A stretch of DNA of 64,000 nt from Elymus sibiricus (taxonomy: Eukaryota > Streptophyta > Magnoliopsida > Poales > Poaceae). Below are positions 45,765 through 55,450 of the stretch, one piece after another. A model generated the notes under the pieces. That model was not told the origin of the DNA. It worked only from the letters and a program-made list of their open reading frames with translations, and made no database searches. Each line of letters opens with the position of its first letter. The first letter of the stretch is position 1. The position numbers and the translations under genes are program-made. The stretch lies in the NCBI GenBank assembly GCA_039707655.1, contig CM077666.1:393409886-393473885 (forward strand), in the 5' to 3' direction.

Positions 45765-45925
45765 GGCGGTAGATAGGAGGAAGAGTGAGAGACAGAGAGA
45801 TGACTGAGTGAGATGGTGGGTAAGTAGTGACCGTGAGGATGGATAAATAAAGGGGTTATGGACGATAGGTTTTAATGGCAATCAACCTCGGAACTTTGTG
45901 CTCTTCATAATGCGCTCTCTTCGTA
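45765..45925. promoter_or_regulatory. Short shared region between divergent genes
   Basis: Only 161 bases separate the two start codons, so the promoters must overlap or share elements. gataaataaagg (about 45,842) could be a TATA-like site. In copy 1 the same gap is about 270 bases after the solo LTR and one target repeat are subtracted. Confidence 0.5.
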
Positions 45926-46453
45926 ATGCAGATCGACACGGACAACAAGGGCAAGGAGGTGGTGCCGCCCATGGAGAAGGGCAAGGAGGTGGTGCCGCCC
46001 ATGGAGGTTGTGCCGACCACACCCGAGGAGGTGGCCACGGATGAGGACGTGGTGCCGGAGGAACCCCCTAGCGGCAAGCGCCGTAACTACGACCACTACC
46101 ATGAGGAGGGAGGTCCTACCTACTTCTGCAAGGTGATCCTTGCCCCTCAGCTTGAGTGCATCCCGATGCCCCTGGACTTCACCAAGCACTTCCCGGCGGT
46201 GCCGCAAGAGTTCAAGCTGAGGACCAACACCGGCTGCTCATGGAGGGTGACTGTCCGGCTGATGGATGGCAGGGTGACCCTCGATCAGGGTTGGGCCCCC
46301 TTCGCCGCCGTCCATCATATCAGGATCGGCTACATGGTGACGTTCAAGCTGCTCACTCCGGACACGCTCAAGGTCATCGTCTTCAACGACGAAGGCATTG
46401 AAGTGGTGAGGAAGTGCGGCAAGCATGAGGACTCCTTCGCCGTGAACGTCTAG
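45926..46453 (+). CDS. B3-domain (REM-like) DNA-binding protein, copy 2
   Basis: A 175-residue product. The N-terminus has a direct repeat (NKGKEVVPPMEKGKEVVPPMEVVP), then an acidic stretch and SGKRRNYDHYHEEGG. The B3 domain covers about residues 70-165: YFCKVILAPQLECIPMPLDFTKHFPAVPQEFKLRTNTGCSWRV, RVTLDQGWAPFAAVHHIRIGYMVTFKL, LKVIVFNDEGIEVVRKC. B3 proteins bind DNA in the nucleus. The frame is intact and GC-rich. The start follows a possible splice acceptor (atgcag), so an upstream exon is conceivable, but the partner gene leaves little room. It is more complete than copy 1 at 7482. Confidence 0.85.
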   Translation: MQIDTDNKGKEVVPPMEKGKEVVPPMEVVPTTPEEVATDEDVVPEEPPSGKRRNYDHYHEEGGPTYFCKVILAPQLECIPMPLDFTKHFPAVPQEFKLRTNTGCSWRVTVRLMDGRVTLDQGWAPFAAVHHIRIGYMVTFKLLTPDTLKVIVFNDEGIEVVRKCGKHEDSFAVNV

Positions 46454-47028
46454 GACTGCCCTTCCTATGCTCCAGCTGGTTTAGTTTCTTATCGTACCGC
46501 TTTACGTTTGAACTGATATGTTTAAGTGTGGCACTTTATTTAAACTGCGGTTAGCTATGGTTTACAACTATATTCTGTTGTGTGTGTATGATTTTTTCTT
46601 CACACCGCTATGTGCTGGTAACCTCACCACCTCGCCGAAGACGTTACCAGACAACAGCTATTGCATGGAACCAAACACCGTGTAGTTGCGTGAGCCGAGC
46701 CAATGCAGGCAACCAAACGCTATGCCAAAATTGCCCCCCTAATGCGAGAGGCCTAGATGCGGGCAACCAAACAATGTGTAGATGTCGACTTTTTGCCTGT
46801 TTTCCTTCAACCAGGCTCCGTTGAGCCAGGCTGAGCTAGCCAGGCCCAGCTCATACGGCAATCAAACACGTCCATAGTCCTTCGGTCTGTCTACGGTCTC
46901 GTAAGCATCACAGAGATTGACATGGTACATGCTAGCTAAATCTGGGGCTTCAGCCATCCGAGCAATCAGCACCCGACGTATGAACTTGAGAAAAATGCAC
47001 GGTACCTACTTTAGTGGGGTGTGAGTTA
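46454..47028. other. 3' flank of the B3 gene
   Basis: No gene recognised. The stretch 46,630-46,870 has repeated phrases around gcaaccaaac and is probably transposon-derived. Confidence 0.4.
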
Positions 47029-48698
47029 GGGCATCTCCAACAGCAACCCGTAAATTTCCTCCCGCATCCGTCCGCGGACCGCCGGGGGGGGGGGGACCAG
47101 TCCGCGGACACGGATGCGAGAGGACGCCATCCAACGCTAGCCGCATACATTTCAAACGCTTTTTCAACAAACCGGATGAAATTCGTGCAAACACATCCGA
47201 ATTTCGTACAAACATGATGGAATTCATTACATTTACATCAAAGCGGTGCTAGTCTGGCTCTACAGGTATAATATTACCTAATCTAAATGGTCGCCAGCGC
47301 CCGTTCCCCGTGTCCGGCCATGAACCCAGAGTACCGAAGCTTTGCCTTTTCCAGCTCCGCCTCCGTAACCTCCTTCTCCGGAGACCCGGCAAGCGCAGAT
47401 GTCCGCCTCCACGTCGCCGCCAAGCGACTAATCGGCCGTCGATGTTGAGCCCACCAAGCTTGGCATCGACGGGAGGGGAGGAGCGGTGGCCTTCCTGGGA
47501 CCCGAGAGGCGGCGACCCCCCGTGCACTACTCTTCCTCGCTTCCGCCGGCGCCCGCGGACGTGCCGGCTTCGTGGTCGTGGTGGCGGGGCGTGGCCTCGG
47601 CGTTGTCCTCATAGTCGTCGGTGTCGCCGAACAGCGCCTTGCCCGCCTCGTCGCACTCGATGCGGCCACCACCTCCGCTACCCGCTGCCGGTACAGCCAG
47701 CGGGCAAGGCGGATCTCGCGGGCGGAGCAGTAGGACTGGAGCAGCGCCTCCTGCTCCGCCAGGCCCGCGTCCGGCGCCACCGCCCTGCCGGCGTCGAGCT
47801 GCTCCTCCGCCTGTAGGTGCTCTTGGAGGGCGCGGTGGTTGTAGGCGGCGTCGGCCTGCGCCTCCCGGAAGTGCTCCTCCCGCACCATGTCCATGTAATG
47901 GGCAAGGGCCTCGCCGATGGTCAAGGTGCAATGCACCGGCGAGGGTGGCGCGGGGGAGGAGGAGGGTGGCACGAAGGATGAGGGCGGCGCCGGCTCGTCG
48001 TCGGCAGCGTCCTCCATTGGGACGTCGTCGTCCTCCGGCTGCCTGCCGGCCAGCCAGCCGCCAGCAATGGCGGCCATCTCCTTCTTCTGGTCCGATGTCA
48101 GCCCGTCCCAGAGAGATTTAGCGGGGGAGGGATCCATGGTGGGAGTGGTGCGGAGGGGGATCGGAGGTGGATGACAGCGGCTATGGCCGGGGTACCGGCT
48201 TTCATAGCAATGGTGGGCGGCAGAGGGACGGACGGGTGGCGCTGGAGGAGACGCCTCGGCAACCGCGTGCCATCAATGCGGGCGGCAGACGGACGGACGG
48301 GCGGCCATCGTGTTGTTTGAACGCGCGGCAGTCGCCTGCACCGGGAAGCGGCGCTGGCGGCGCTCTCTCGGCCGGCCCGCCGCTTCAATGCCGGCACCAG
48401 TGAGCGGTCGCGTCCGCTCTGGCCGGGCATGAATGCGGGCGCTAACGCTCTGGAGCGGCGCTGACCGAAAATGCGCGGGAGAGGAGAGGGTTTTCGGTGG
48501 GCCAGGGCGTTCAGAAGCGGGCTTGGGAGCGGTCCGGACTCCCGCAAACCTCCCCCACTTTTGTCTCCGGTTTGCGGAAGAAATCGCATCCGGACCGCGA
48601 CGCGGACCGATACAGGTCGGCGTTGGATGGCTTCCGCGATCCAAACAGCGCGGTCCGGACGGATGCGGGCAGTTTGCGGGTCAGCCTTGGAGATGACC
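47029..48698. mobile_element. Non-autonomous Harbinger-type element, 1670 bp
   Basis: The ends GGGCATCTCCAA and, complemented, GGTCATCTCCAA are flanked by TTA at 47,026-47,028 and 48,699-48,701. Subterminal text (gtccgcggac, gatgcg(g)gag, cgcggaccg) is shared at both sides. It carries one minus-strand frame and no DDE transposase. Confidence 0.8.
47527..48137 (-). pseudogene. ORF of the non-autonomous Harbinger element
   Basis: From 48,137 the frame reads MDPSPAKSLWDGLTSDQKKEMAAIAGGWLAGRQPEDDD, a Pro-rich linker, then TIGEALAHYMDMVREEHFREAQADAAYNHRALQEHLQAEEQLD and LLQSYCSAREIRLARWLYRQRVAEVV. The likely continuation (IECDEAGKALFGDTDDYEDNAEATPRHHDHEAGTSAGAGGSEEE, ending at 47,527) is in another frame, so a frameshift lies near 47,655. 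A related frame occurs at 20,123-20,500. The role is unknown; it may bind the element's ends or be a captured gene. Confidence 0.5.
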
Positions 48699-48789
48699 TT
48701 AGTGTGAACACCTTAGGATTCCAACAATCAACTTTTTGCATCCATTGGAGAACCTCAATATTCATAGGCTGGATTTCACCGCTTAGCAC

Positions 48790-50390
48790 AGAGGTAAAGT
48801 GCCAAAGTTTAGGAAGAAATTAGAAGAAAGGGCCCTCAGTATTCTCATGTGAACTTGTGATGACAATGATGTCTGAATATTGTGAAGGCTGATTTTTACC
48901 CAAAATGTGTGCTCTAAGTATGAACTGCTAGCAATTTGATTAGATTCTACACTAGTAAACTAAGGTGAAGTGTTCTGTCCATGCTTGGTTGTATTCCTTC
49001 CATCATGATTTTGCCTAGTAAAACCCAAACGGCAGAGAGCGGGGAATGATCAATAGAAGTAGGGAGTAAGGGCATCTCCAACGGCGACCCGCAAATTTCC
49101 TCTCGCAACCGTCCGCGGACAGGGGATCAGTCCGCGGACACGGATGCGGGAGACGGCCATCCAACCGTAGCCCCATATATTCAAAACATTTGGCTAAATG
49201 AACCTACTAAAAGCACTAAGCAAGGCTACTAAGCACACCACCATGGTGAAAGCCAACCTTCTGCCAAATCTAAGCATGCCATGCAATGGCGGAAGCCAAC
49301 CTTCCGCCAAATGATATGAGCACCATCCGCCAAATGACTGGCTAATTTGCTTAATAAAAAATATATTAATTAGCACCTTCCGCCAAATGAAATACACTAT
49401 TCAGTATTACCTTCCGCCAAAATGCTAGCAATTAGCACAATGCATTCCGCTAAATACTAGCCATCATGTGCGGACGCAGAGTAGAGACGGTACGTGGCGG
49501 CTTTTTGTTGGTCATGCAGATGTCCGGACTCCTTCAAAGCTCCCCCACGTTTGTCTCTGTTTTACGGGAGAAAGTACGTCCGGACCGCGCCGCGGACCGA
49601 TACAGGCCCACGTTGGATGACTTCCACGGTCCGGACGTATGCGGGCGGTTTGAGGGTCCACTTCGGAGATGCCGGCCACTGTATACATGATTCTGCGATC
49701 ATCAGATTGACAGGCACCATTCATTTATTGAATTGATTGTTTTGCTTGACAACTCGATACAAATGTACCAATTGACCTCTCCAGAGAGAACGAAATGAAC
49801 TCCCTTGACAACTCAACTGATGCAACTATGTAGGTGCTTAAGTCCTTTATTTTGGTTTATGCTCATAAGTTTTTCGAATGTGAACCGCTGAAGCCAATTT
49901 CTCCTGGCTCTCGGGTGTGGCAGTGGTCTTAATTTTTTTTAAAGCCAATACCCCTTTTCTTCAAGGTTCATCACTCGTGATAAAATATCATTTTGTCCCT
50001 TGCACGCTCATATTTGTTTCGTCATCCTGTTTGAGTTGATTGTCGTACTGTAATGTTTTACCATATCATTTGGTTACGCATTTAATTTCTGAATCATGAA
50101 TCATGTCTAGGGAAAGTAGCCTTTTGAGGTTTTGATATAAATCTTGTCTCAGAGGTCCAGTAACTAATCCACCTAGCAACACCTAAAAGATTAAATCTAT
50201 GTAATCATCTGATGTGTTGAGTTAATCTATGTAGACATTGTGATTCCTGACGAAGCAACTTTTCTGTTGTCATTTCCATGTGCAGAATCTGTACCTAGCA
50301 GCTCTGAAGTTGAGGTTGAATCAGTAGATGGAAATACTGTAGCTGCCAATGGTGAAGATGGTACGACAGTTGCAACTTCAACCGTTCCCT
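48790..50390 (+). pseudogene. Scrambled partial copy of the BTB gene
   Basis: 48,797-49,005 matches BTB intron 4 (40,370-40,565). 49,012-50,390 matches intron 1 and exon 2 (38,490-39,220), so the order is reversed relative to the gene. The exon 2 copy (50,286-50,349) reads ESVPSSSEVEVESVDGNTVAANG and keeps a normal AG acceptor. No BTB or BACK exon is present, so it cannot make the protein. It is interrupted by a MITE at 49,070-49,673 and runs directly into the miR2118 cluster. Confidence 0.85.
49070..49673. mobile_element. Harbinger-type MITE, 604 bp, in the BTB copy
   Basis: The left end GGGCATCTCCAACGGC and right end ..TTCGGAGATGCC pair, and subterminal text matches the element at 47,029. 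The parent BTB intron (38,545-38,560, gggtaacaggcggccactg) is the empty site. The left flank keeps taa, while the right flank has lost eight bases including its copy of the target repeat. Confidence 0.75.
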
Positions 50391-50397
50391 TTAGGGT

Positions 50398-50419
50398 TTC
50401 CTCCATGTTCCCATTCCTA
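50398..50419 (-). ncRNA. Half MIR2118 hairpin (star arm only)
   Basis: The plus strand ttcctccatgttcccattcc is the star-arm sequence of the neighbouring hairpins. Where the mature arm should lie (about 50,315-50,340), the BTB exon 2 copy is found instead. The hairpin was cut by the rearrangement that joined the two regions. Confidence 0.7.
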
Positions 50420-50539
50420 CTGCTCTCAGGCTCTCTTTTCTCCCTCTTCTCGACTAGCCTTCTAGATATCAGATTATCTAAGTATGTGCGCACATATTTG
50501 TGATTTATGCATTAATCTATTGCGCAAGCGAAAGGGGAG

Positions 50540-50690
50540 AGTAAGGAGTGCTCAAGAACCATAGGAATGGGAGGCATCGGGAAAACACCAAACATAATAT
50601 TTGCACCCCCAATACTAGAGGTGAAAACAAAATAGGTTTGGGTTTCCTCCATATTCCCATTCCTAGCGCTCTTAAGATCTCTCTTTCTTT
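50540..50690 (-). ncRNA. MIR2118: MIR2118 precursor A
   Basis: Read on the minus strand, the 5' arm is the star (50,644-50,665) and the 3' arm the mature 22-mer (50,562-50,583), which contains GATGCCTCCCATTCCTA and has C at position 5. The arms extend beyond the duplex (ctcaagaacc against cttaagagcg) and enclose about 60 bases. Grass miR2118 lies in the 3' arm and cuts long non-coding PHAS transcripts in anthers, starting 21-nt phased siRNA production; relatives target NLR genes. Confidence 0.9.
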
Positions 50691-50699
50691 CTCTTCACG

Positions 50700-51640
50700 G
50701 CTTACTCTCAGTGCCTACGAAACTCTCAAATAAGTAAACACCAAGCTTGAAGTGTTGGACAAAGTGTTTCAGACTATAAATAGACTGTAGGTCACTCTAT
50801 AGAGAACCTTAAGAAGGGCAAGCATGGAAGACTCACAGTGCATGGGGCACCATTCTACAACCAATGACAATGGGGCCACACAATAACTGGGCCTTGTCCT
50901 ATTGTCATGTACTCTTAATTCATAGCACGGGCAGGGAGATCTTCTGCTTACTAACATCTGAAAGCTGATATATCATTTTATCAAATTGTGCACTTATATA
51001 GAATCAAATGTTATGGGTAAAAAATAAGAATAATATGAAGCAAAAAAAGGTAGCAAACAGAAGTTATGATCTAAAAGAAAATATGAACTTGTACAAATTA
51101 AACATAGAAAAAAATACGAAACGATGGAAAGAACATTCAAGTTACAAATGGTACACATGGACTTCATATATTAGCTACACTAGAATAGATGATGATGTGA
51201 TCCCATGATTAAACAGATTACATAATAGCAAAACTAGAACGCTTGTACATGTCATTTCTAGAAGAAAAAATATACATGCTTGCTACTCTGTAAGTAATTT
51301 GGCATCCAAATTATGTAGGATGTACACAGATACATAGAAGGAGAGATAGGAAAACAAAGAATCATAAAGGAGAGATAGGAAAACAAAGAATCATCAGCCA
51401 CAATCCCTCGGTGGAAGCATACTGGTCACGTACTTGTCTAAACTCACCATCCACATCGATTCAGCATGGTTCACCTAGGCAATACGCTAAACCACCTAGT
51501 ATTTTCGGAACAAGGTTCAGACACAAAGGAAAAGTGAGATCCTCAAGATAGCTCGGTACTTCTTCCATCCGCAAAGTACTTCACAGTTACAACCTTGTGG
51601 CTCGGCCACCATCCTTGGATCAAATCACCCAAGTTGTGAT
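50700..51640. repeat. Flank of precursor A, duplicated at 54,240-55,093
   Basis: The two stretches share caaagtgtttcag, gagaaccttaagg-like text, ccttgtcctattgtc, tatgaacttg, gttacaacctt and more. They lie on the same side of precursors A and H. A repeat of gaaagagagataggaaaac-like text occurs locally at about 51,330-51,385. No protein gene was found. It may form part of the long primary transcript. Confidence 0.7.
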
Positions 51641-52440
51641 GCGAACAAGCACTGAGGTTCAAGAGTGGGGAAAATAAGTTGCGCATCTAAATAGCATGTT
51701 AAAAACACGGTGTTATGATCAAGTGTACAAATTCCATTGGAGTTTAGAGTTTGTGAAGCTGTTGATAAATCATTTCATAGTCATGGTTGCTTCTTGCTAG
51801 TATGTGTTACTTATCCATTTTCTATGCCCATGTGTGAACTCTATAGGAATAGTTTATGTGATTTAGATAATTTTACAGGGTGGATGCTAATTAATGGTAA
51901 AGGTAATCTGCAATGCATATAATTTACATGTTATGTTTGCTAATTAAAATCTTTCTCACTCTGATTTCCGCTCCTATTCTTAACTTCAATGGTCAGGAGT
52001 GGTGTGACATTGATCTGATTCATGTCCAGATTGAGTTCAACTTAAGGGAACAAGTGAAGAATATGTACCATTGTATGTGTTAAAGTTGTGTGTCTCATCT
52101 TTCTTATCTTGCTAAATTTAAAAATGTGCTAGTGTATGTTTCTTTGACTATGTGGATTTTTTTCCCAGATCTAGATGTATATTTAATTTATAATTAATTG
52201 CCTTCGAATGATATGGACTCATGTGCAGAATAATCCGGGGCTAAAACATGTTTTGTTCTACTTGTAGAATCTGAAACGTAGTTTACTATACTTTATTTTA
52301 AAGTATAAACTCGTTAGCAATCCGCCATCTTACCATACCATGGATTAAGGAATGCCAGAAGAACACCAAAAAAATAACCCTCCTACTATGTAGAGTATAT
52401 GAACTTGAACCAAATCATGTTATACTATGAATCCTTCTCG
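51641..52440. repeat. Spacer between precursors, partly duplicated at 52,940-53,390
   Basis: From about 51,945 (tttctcactctgatttc) the text repeats at 52,955, and gtgtctcatctt to gactcatgtgc at 52,088-52,230 repeats at 53,070-53,220. A 61-codon frame at 51,737-51,922 is not recognised. Confidence 0.6.
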
Positions 52441-52461
52441 TGTTGTGTGATCCAAAAGGAA

Positions 52462-52605
52462 GAGGAAGGAGCACCAAAGAATAATAGGCATGGGAGGCAT
52501 CAGGAAAACTCAGACCAAAGCATCCCCTAGTGTTAGATGAGGAACGAGAGCTTTAGCCTTCCATCATGTTCCCATGCACACTGCTCTTAGGCCCTCGTTA
52601 CTTCA
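52462..52605 (-). ncRNA. MIR2118: MIR2118 precursor C
   Basis: Mature arm 52,485-52,506 (minus), star arm 52,559-52,580, loop side about 52 bases. The mature form has G at position 18 relative to the common form. The star carries the matching change (cccatgcac), so base pairing is partly kept. It belongs to the duplicated pair C-D. Confidence 0.85.
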
Positions 52606-52697
52606 TCTTCATGTCTCACAGTGGACATCTCATATCATATGAATATATCCACATATATGTTTATTTTATTGCTAAACAATCTAGCAAACAAACAGTA

Positions 52698-52850
52698 AGA
52701 GGAAGGAGCGCTTAAGAACGATAGGAATGAGAGGTGTCGGGAAATACAAAATGGGATTTCCACCTCAACAAAAGAGGTGAAGAACAGATAAGTTAGGTTT
52801 TTCTATGTGTTCTCATTCCCATTGCTATTAGGATCTCTCTTTCTTCCTTT
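52698..52850 (-). ncRNA. MIR2118: MIR2118 precursor D
   Basis: Mature arm 52,722-52,743, star arm about 52,801-52,822. The mature form differs from the common one at positions 5, 8, 9 and 14 (C, C, A, T), so its seed-side pairing would favour different targets. Its mature 22-mer is identical to that of precursor F. Confidence 0.8.
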
Positions 52851-53391
52851 TCCTAGCTCGCCTTTGATATTTCACATTGAAGATGTGCACACACATATAT
52901 TTGGTTTCTAAGCAAAGCAACCAAGCAAGCCAATTTTGTATGCCACTTACCACCTTTCTCACTCTGATTTCTGCTCGTACTCTGAGCTACAATGGTTAGC
53001 AGTGGTGTGACATTGATGTGGTTTAGTCTCCAGCATGAGTTCAATATAAAGAACCATCCTATGTGTTAATGTTGTGTTTCTCATCTTGTTAAATCTGAAA
53101 TGTGCTTGTTTATGTTTCTACAAAGGCCCTTTTTGGATATAGAGATACTTCATATATATAATGCCTCATAGGTAATTTAAATGTCTTGGCATGATAAGGA
53201 CTCATGTGCGGAAGCCTAAAAAAGGACACATGTGCGGAATAATCTGGAGCTAAACATGTGTGTCGTTATGGAATAAGGGATGCCAACAAACAAATAAACA
53301 CAGAAAATAGCAATCCAACTATGTAGGGTTAATGAACTTGAATCAAATCATATTGTACTATGAATCATTTTCATTCTGTATGACCCAAAAG

Positions 53392-53545
53392 GAAGAGGAA
53401 GGCACACCAAAGAATAATAGGGATGGTAGGCATCAGGAAAACTCAACGAAAGCATCTTCCTTGGTTACACAGGAACTGAGAGGTGAGAGCTCTAGCCTTC
53501 CATCATGTTCCCATGCCCACTGCTCTTAGGCCCTCTTTTGTTCCT
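53392..53545 (-). ncRNA. MIR2118: MIR2118 precursor E
   Basis: Mature arm 53,418-53,439, star arm 53,498-53,519. Changes are A at position 13 and C at position 18. Flanking text (ccaaaaggaagaggaagg, ctgctcttaggccctc) matches precursor C, its sister in the duplicated pair. Confidence 0.85.
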
Positions 53546-53599
53546 CTTCATGTTATGCATATGTTTTTTTTTGCTAAAGCGATTTAGCAAACCAAAAGG

Positions 53600-53755
53600 A
53601 AGAGGAAGGGCTGCTTAAGAACGATAGGAATGAGAGGTGTCGGGAAATACCAAACTGAATTGCCACCTCAAGAGACTAGAGGTGAAAACCCATAAGTTAG
53701 ACTTTCCTCTATGTTATCACTACCACTACTCTTAAGCCCTCTCTTTCTTCCACTT
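53600..53755 (-). ncRNA. MIR2118: MIR2118 precursor F
   Basis: Mature arm 53,625-53,646, identical to that of precursor D. The star arm (53,704-53,725) has changed more, reading ttatcacta where others have ttcccattc, which weakens the duplex. Confidence 0.75.
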
Positions 53756-53844
53756 CCTAGCTCACTTTTGACATCCCACATCAAATATGTGCACACATAT
53801 GTTTGGTTTTTAAGCTTCAACAACCAACCAAGCCAAAAAGGAAG

Positions 53845-53995
53845 AGGATGGAGTGCTTGAGAACAATATAGGAATGGGAGCCTCGGGAAACACCAAAGTG
53901 AGTTCTCACCTCCAATGCTAGAGCTGAAAACAAAGCAAGTTAGACTTTCCTCCATGTTCCCACTCCAACTGTTCTTATGCTCTCTTTTCTTCCAC
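53845..53995 (-). ncRNA. MIR2118: MIR2118 precursor G
   Basis: Mature arm 53,869-53,889 is 21 bases because one base near position 8 is lost. Star arm 53,947-53,968 is ttcctccatgttcccactcc. Since 22-nt length is needed to trigger secondary siRNAs, this copy may process differently or be decaying. Confidence 0.7.
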
Positions 53996-54084
53996 TTCTC
54001 AGCTTGCCTTCATGCTCTCAAGTTATCCAAATATGTGGAATCGTGTCTATTGTTTCTCTATCAAAGCTATTGTATGAGACAAAA

Positions 54085-54235
54085 GGAAGAGGTAGGAGTG
54101 CACAAAGACAATAGGAATGGGAGGCATCAAGAAAGGATACATGCCAAATATTTGCACCTCCAACACTAGAGGTGCAAACAAACAAGGAGGGCTTTCCTTA
54201 TCTTCCTGCTTACTCTCAGAGCCTACAAATCTAAC
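54085..54235 (-). ncRNA. MIR2118: MIR2118 precursor H
   Basis: Mature arm 54,112-54,133, with T at position 4. The star arm (about 54,189-54,212, gctttccttatcttcctgc) has lost the cccattcc core, so the hairpin is weaker. On the minus strand this is the first precursor of the cluster in the window. Confidence 0.7.
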
Positions 54236-54239
54236 AAAA

Positions 54240-55093
54240 CAAAAACTCTCAAACAACAAGCCTGAATTGCGGGGCAAAGTGTTTCAGCTTTGAGGTATAA
54301 ATAACGGGTGGTGCACCATATGGAGAACCTTAGGGGAGTGCATGAGGCATAATTGTATTGTCAATGATGGTGGGGCCTCATAATCACGGAGCCGTGTCCT
54401 ATTGTCCTCTACTCATAAATTAGAGCAAGTGAATGGAGATCTCTTTTGCTTACCCTGTTACCCATATCTAAAACTAGTACATAATATCCATATCGGCATG
54501 TGCATTTATATAGTATGAAGAAGTGTAGCAATAAGAAGTCATGAGATAAAATAATATGAACTTGAACAAATTAAACAAGTAAACTTGGAAAAAATACAGA
54601 ACAATGGGGGAAAAACACTGAAGTGACAACAAATTTTTACACAAGGTATTTCAGAGCTGAGGTACACCATACAGATGGAAAAATGTGATTAGTCCATGAT
54701 TCTAGAGATCTCATATTAGTAAAACCAAATGTATATATGCCATTTTATCGAGAGAAAAAATGTGTATATGGCTAGGGCTATTGTTCTATAAGTAATTTAG
54801 TATCCAAATTCTGAAGGTTGTACACAACAACGTACATGGAAGTAGGGGGGAAAATAGGAAAATGTATCTCCAACGAAATAATTAGCCACAACCCCTATGA
54901 GGAAAATTCATTAAGATATAATGATCATATATTCAGTCTAAACTCACTGTAGACATCGGTTCAACATGGATCGCGTAAGCAACATGATGAACCACCTAGT
55001 ATTTTAGGGACAAGGTTCAGACACAAAGAACGAAGCCCTGAAGATATTTCATTACTTCTTCCACCCATCGAAGGACTTCCAAGTTACAACCTT
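54240..55093. repeat. Upstream flank of the MIR2118 cluster, cut by the CACTA element
   Basis: Matches 50,700-51,600. The match stops exactly at tacaacctt, where the CACTA element begins. The sister copy continues gtggctcgg (51,597 on). No protein gene is seen. A minus-strand primary transcript of the cluster would start here or beyond. Confidence 0.7.
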
Positions 55094-55129
55094 CACTAGT
55101 ACAAAACAGGGCATCGGTCCACCCCTGAG

Positions 55130-55450
55130 AAGCCCATTAGTCCCGGTTCACTCACGAACCGGGACCCATGGGGGCATCGGTCCCGGTTCGTGAGGCCAGG
55201 GCGCCGGCCGGGCCTCGTGGGCCATTGGTCCCGGTTCGTCTGACCCCTTTTGTCCCGGTTCCAGACACGAACCGGGACCAATGCGCCTCGCTCCTGGCCC
55301 ACAACCATTGGTCCCGGTTTGTGGCTGGAACCGGGACTAAAGGTGACCCCTTTGGTCCCGGTTCCAGCCACGAACCGGGACCAATGCGCCTCGCTCCTGG
55401 CCCACAACCATTGGTCCCGGTTTGTGGCTGGAACCGGGACCAATGGTTGG
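55130..55450. repeat. CACTA left subterminal repeats
   Basis: About six palindromic units of the type ttggtcccggtt..aaccgggaccaa, with arms separated by variable bases. In Spm-type elements TNPA-like proteins bind such repeats near the promoter. A TATA box, tatatata (55,453-55,460), follows directly. Confidence 0.9.

Noticed and set aside
50540..54235. MIR2118 on the plus strand
   Set aside because: The plus strand carries the complement of the mature sequence in its 5' arm. The known arrangement (mature in the 3' arm) fits only the minus strand.
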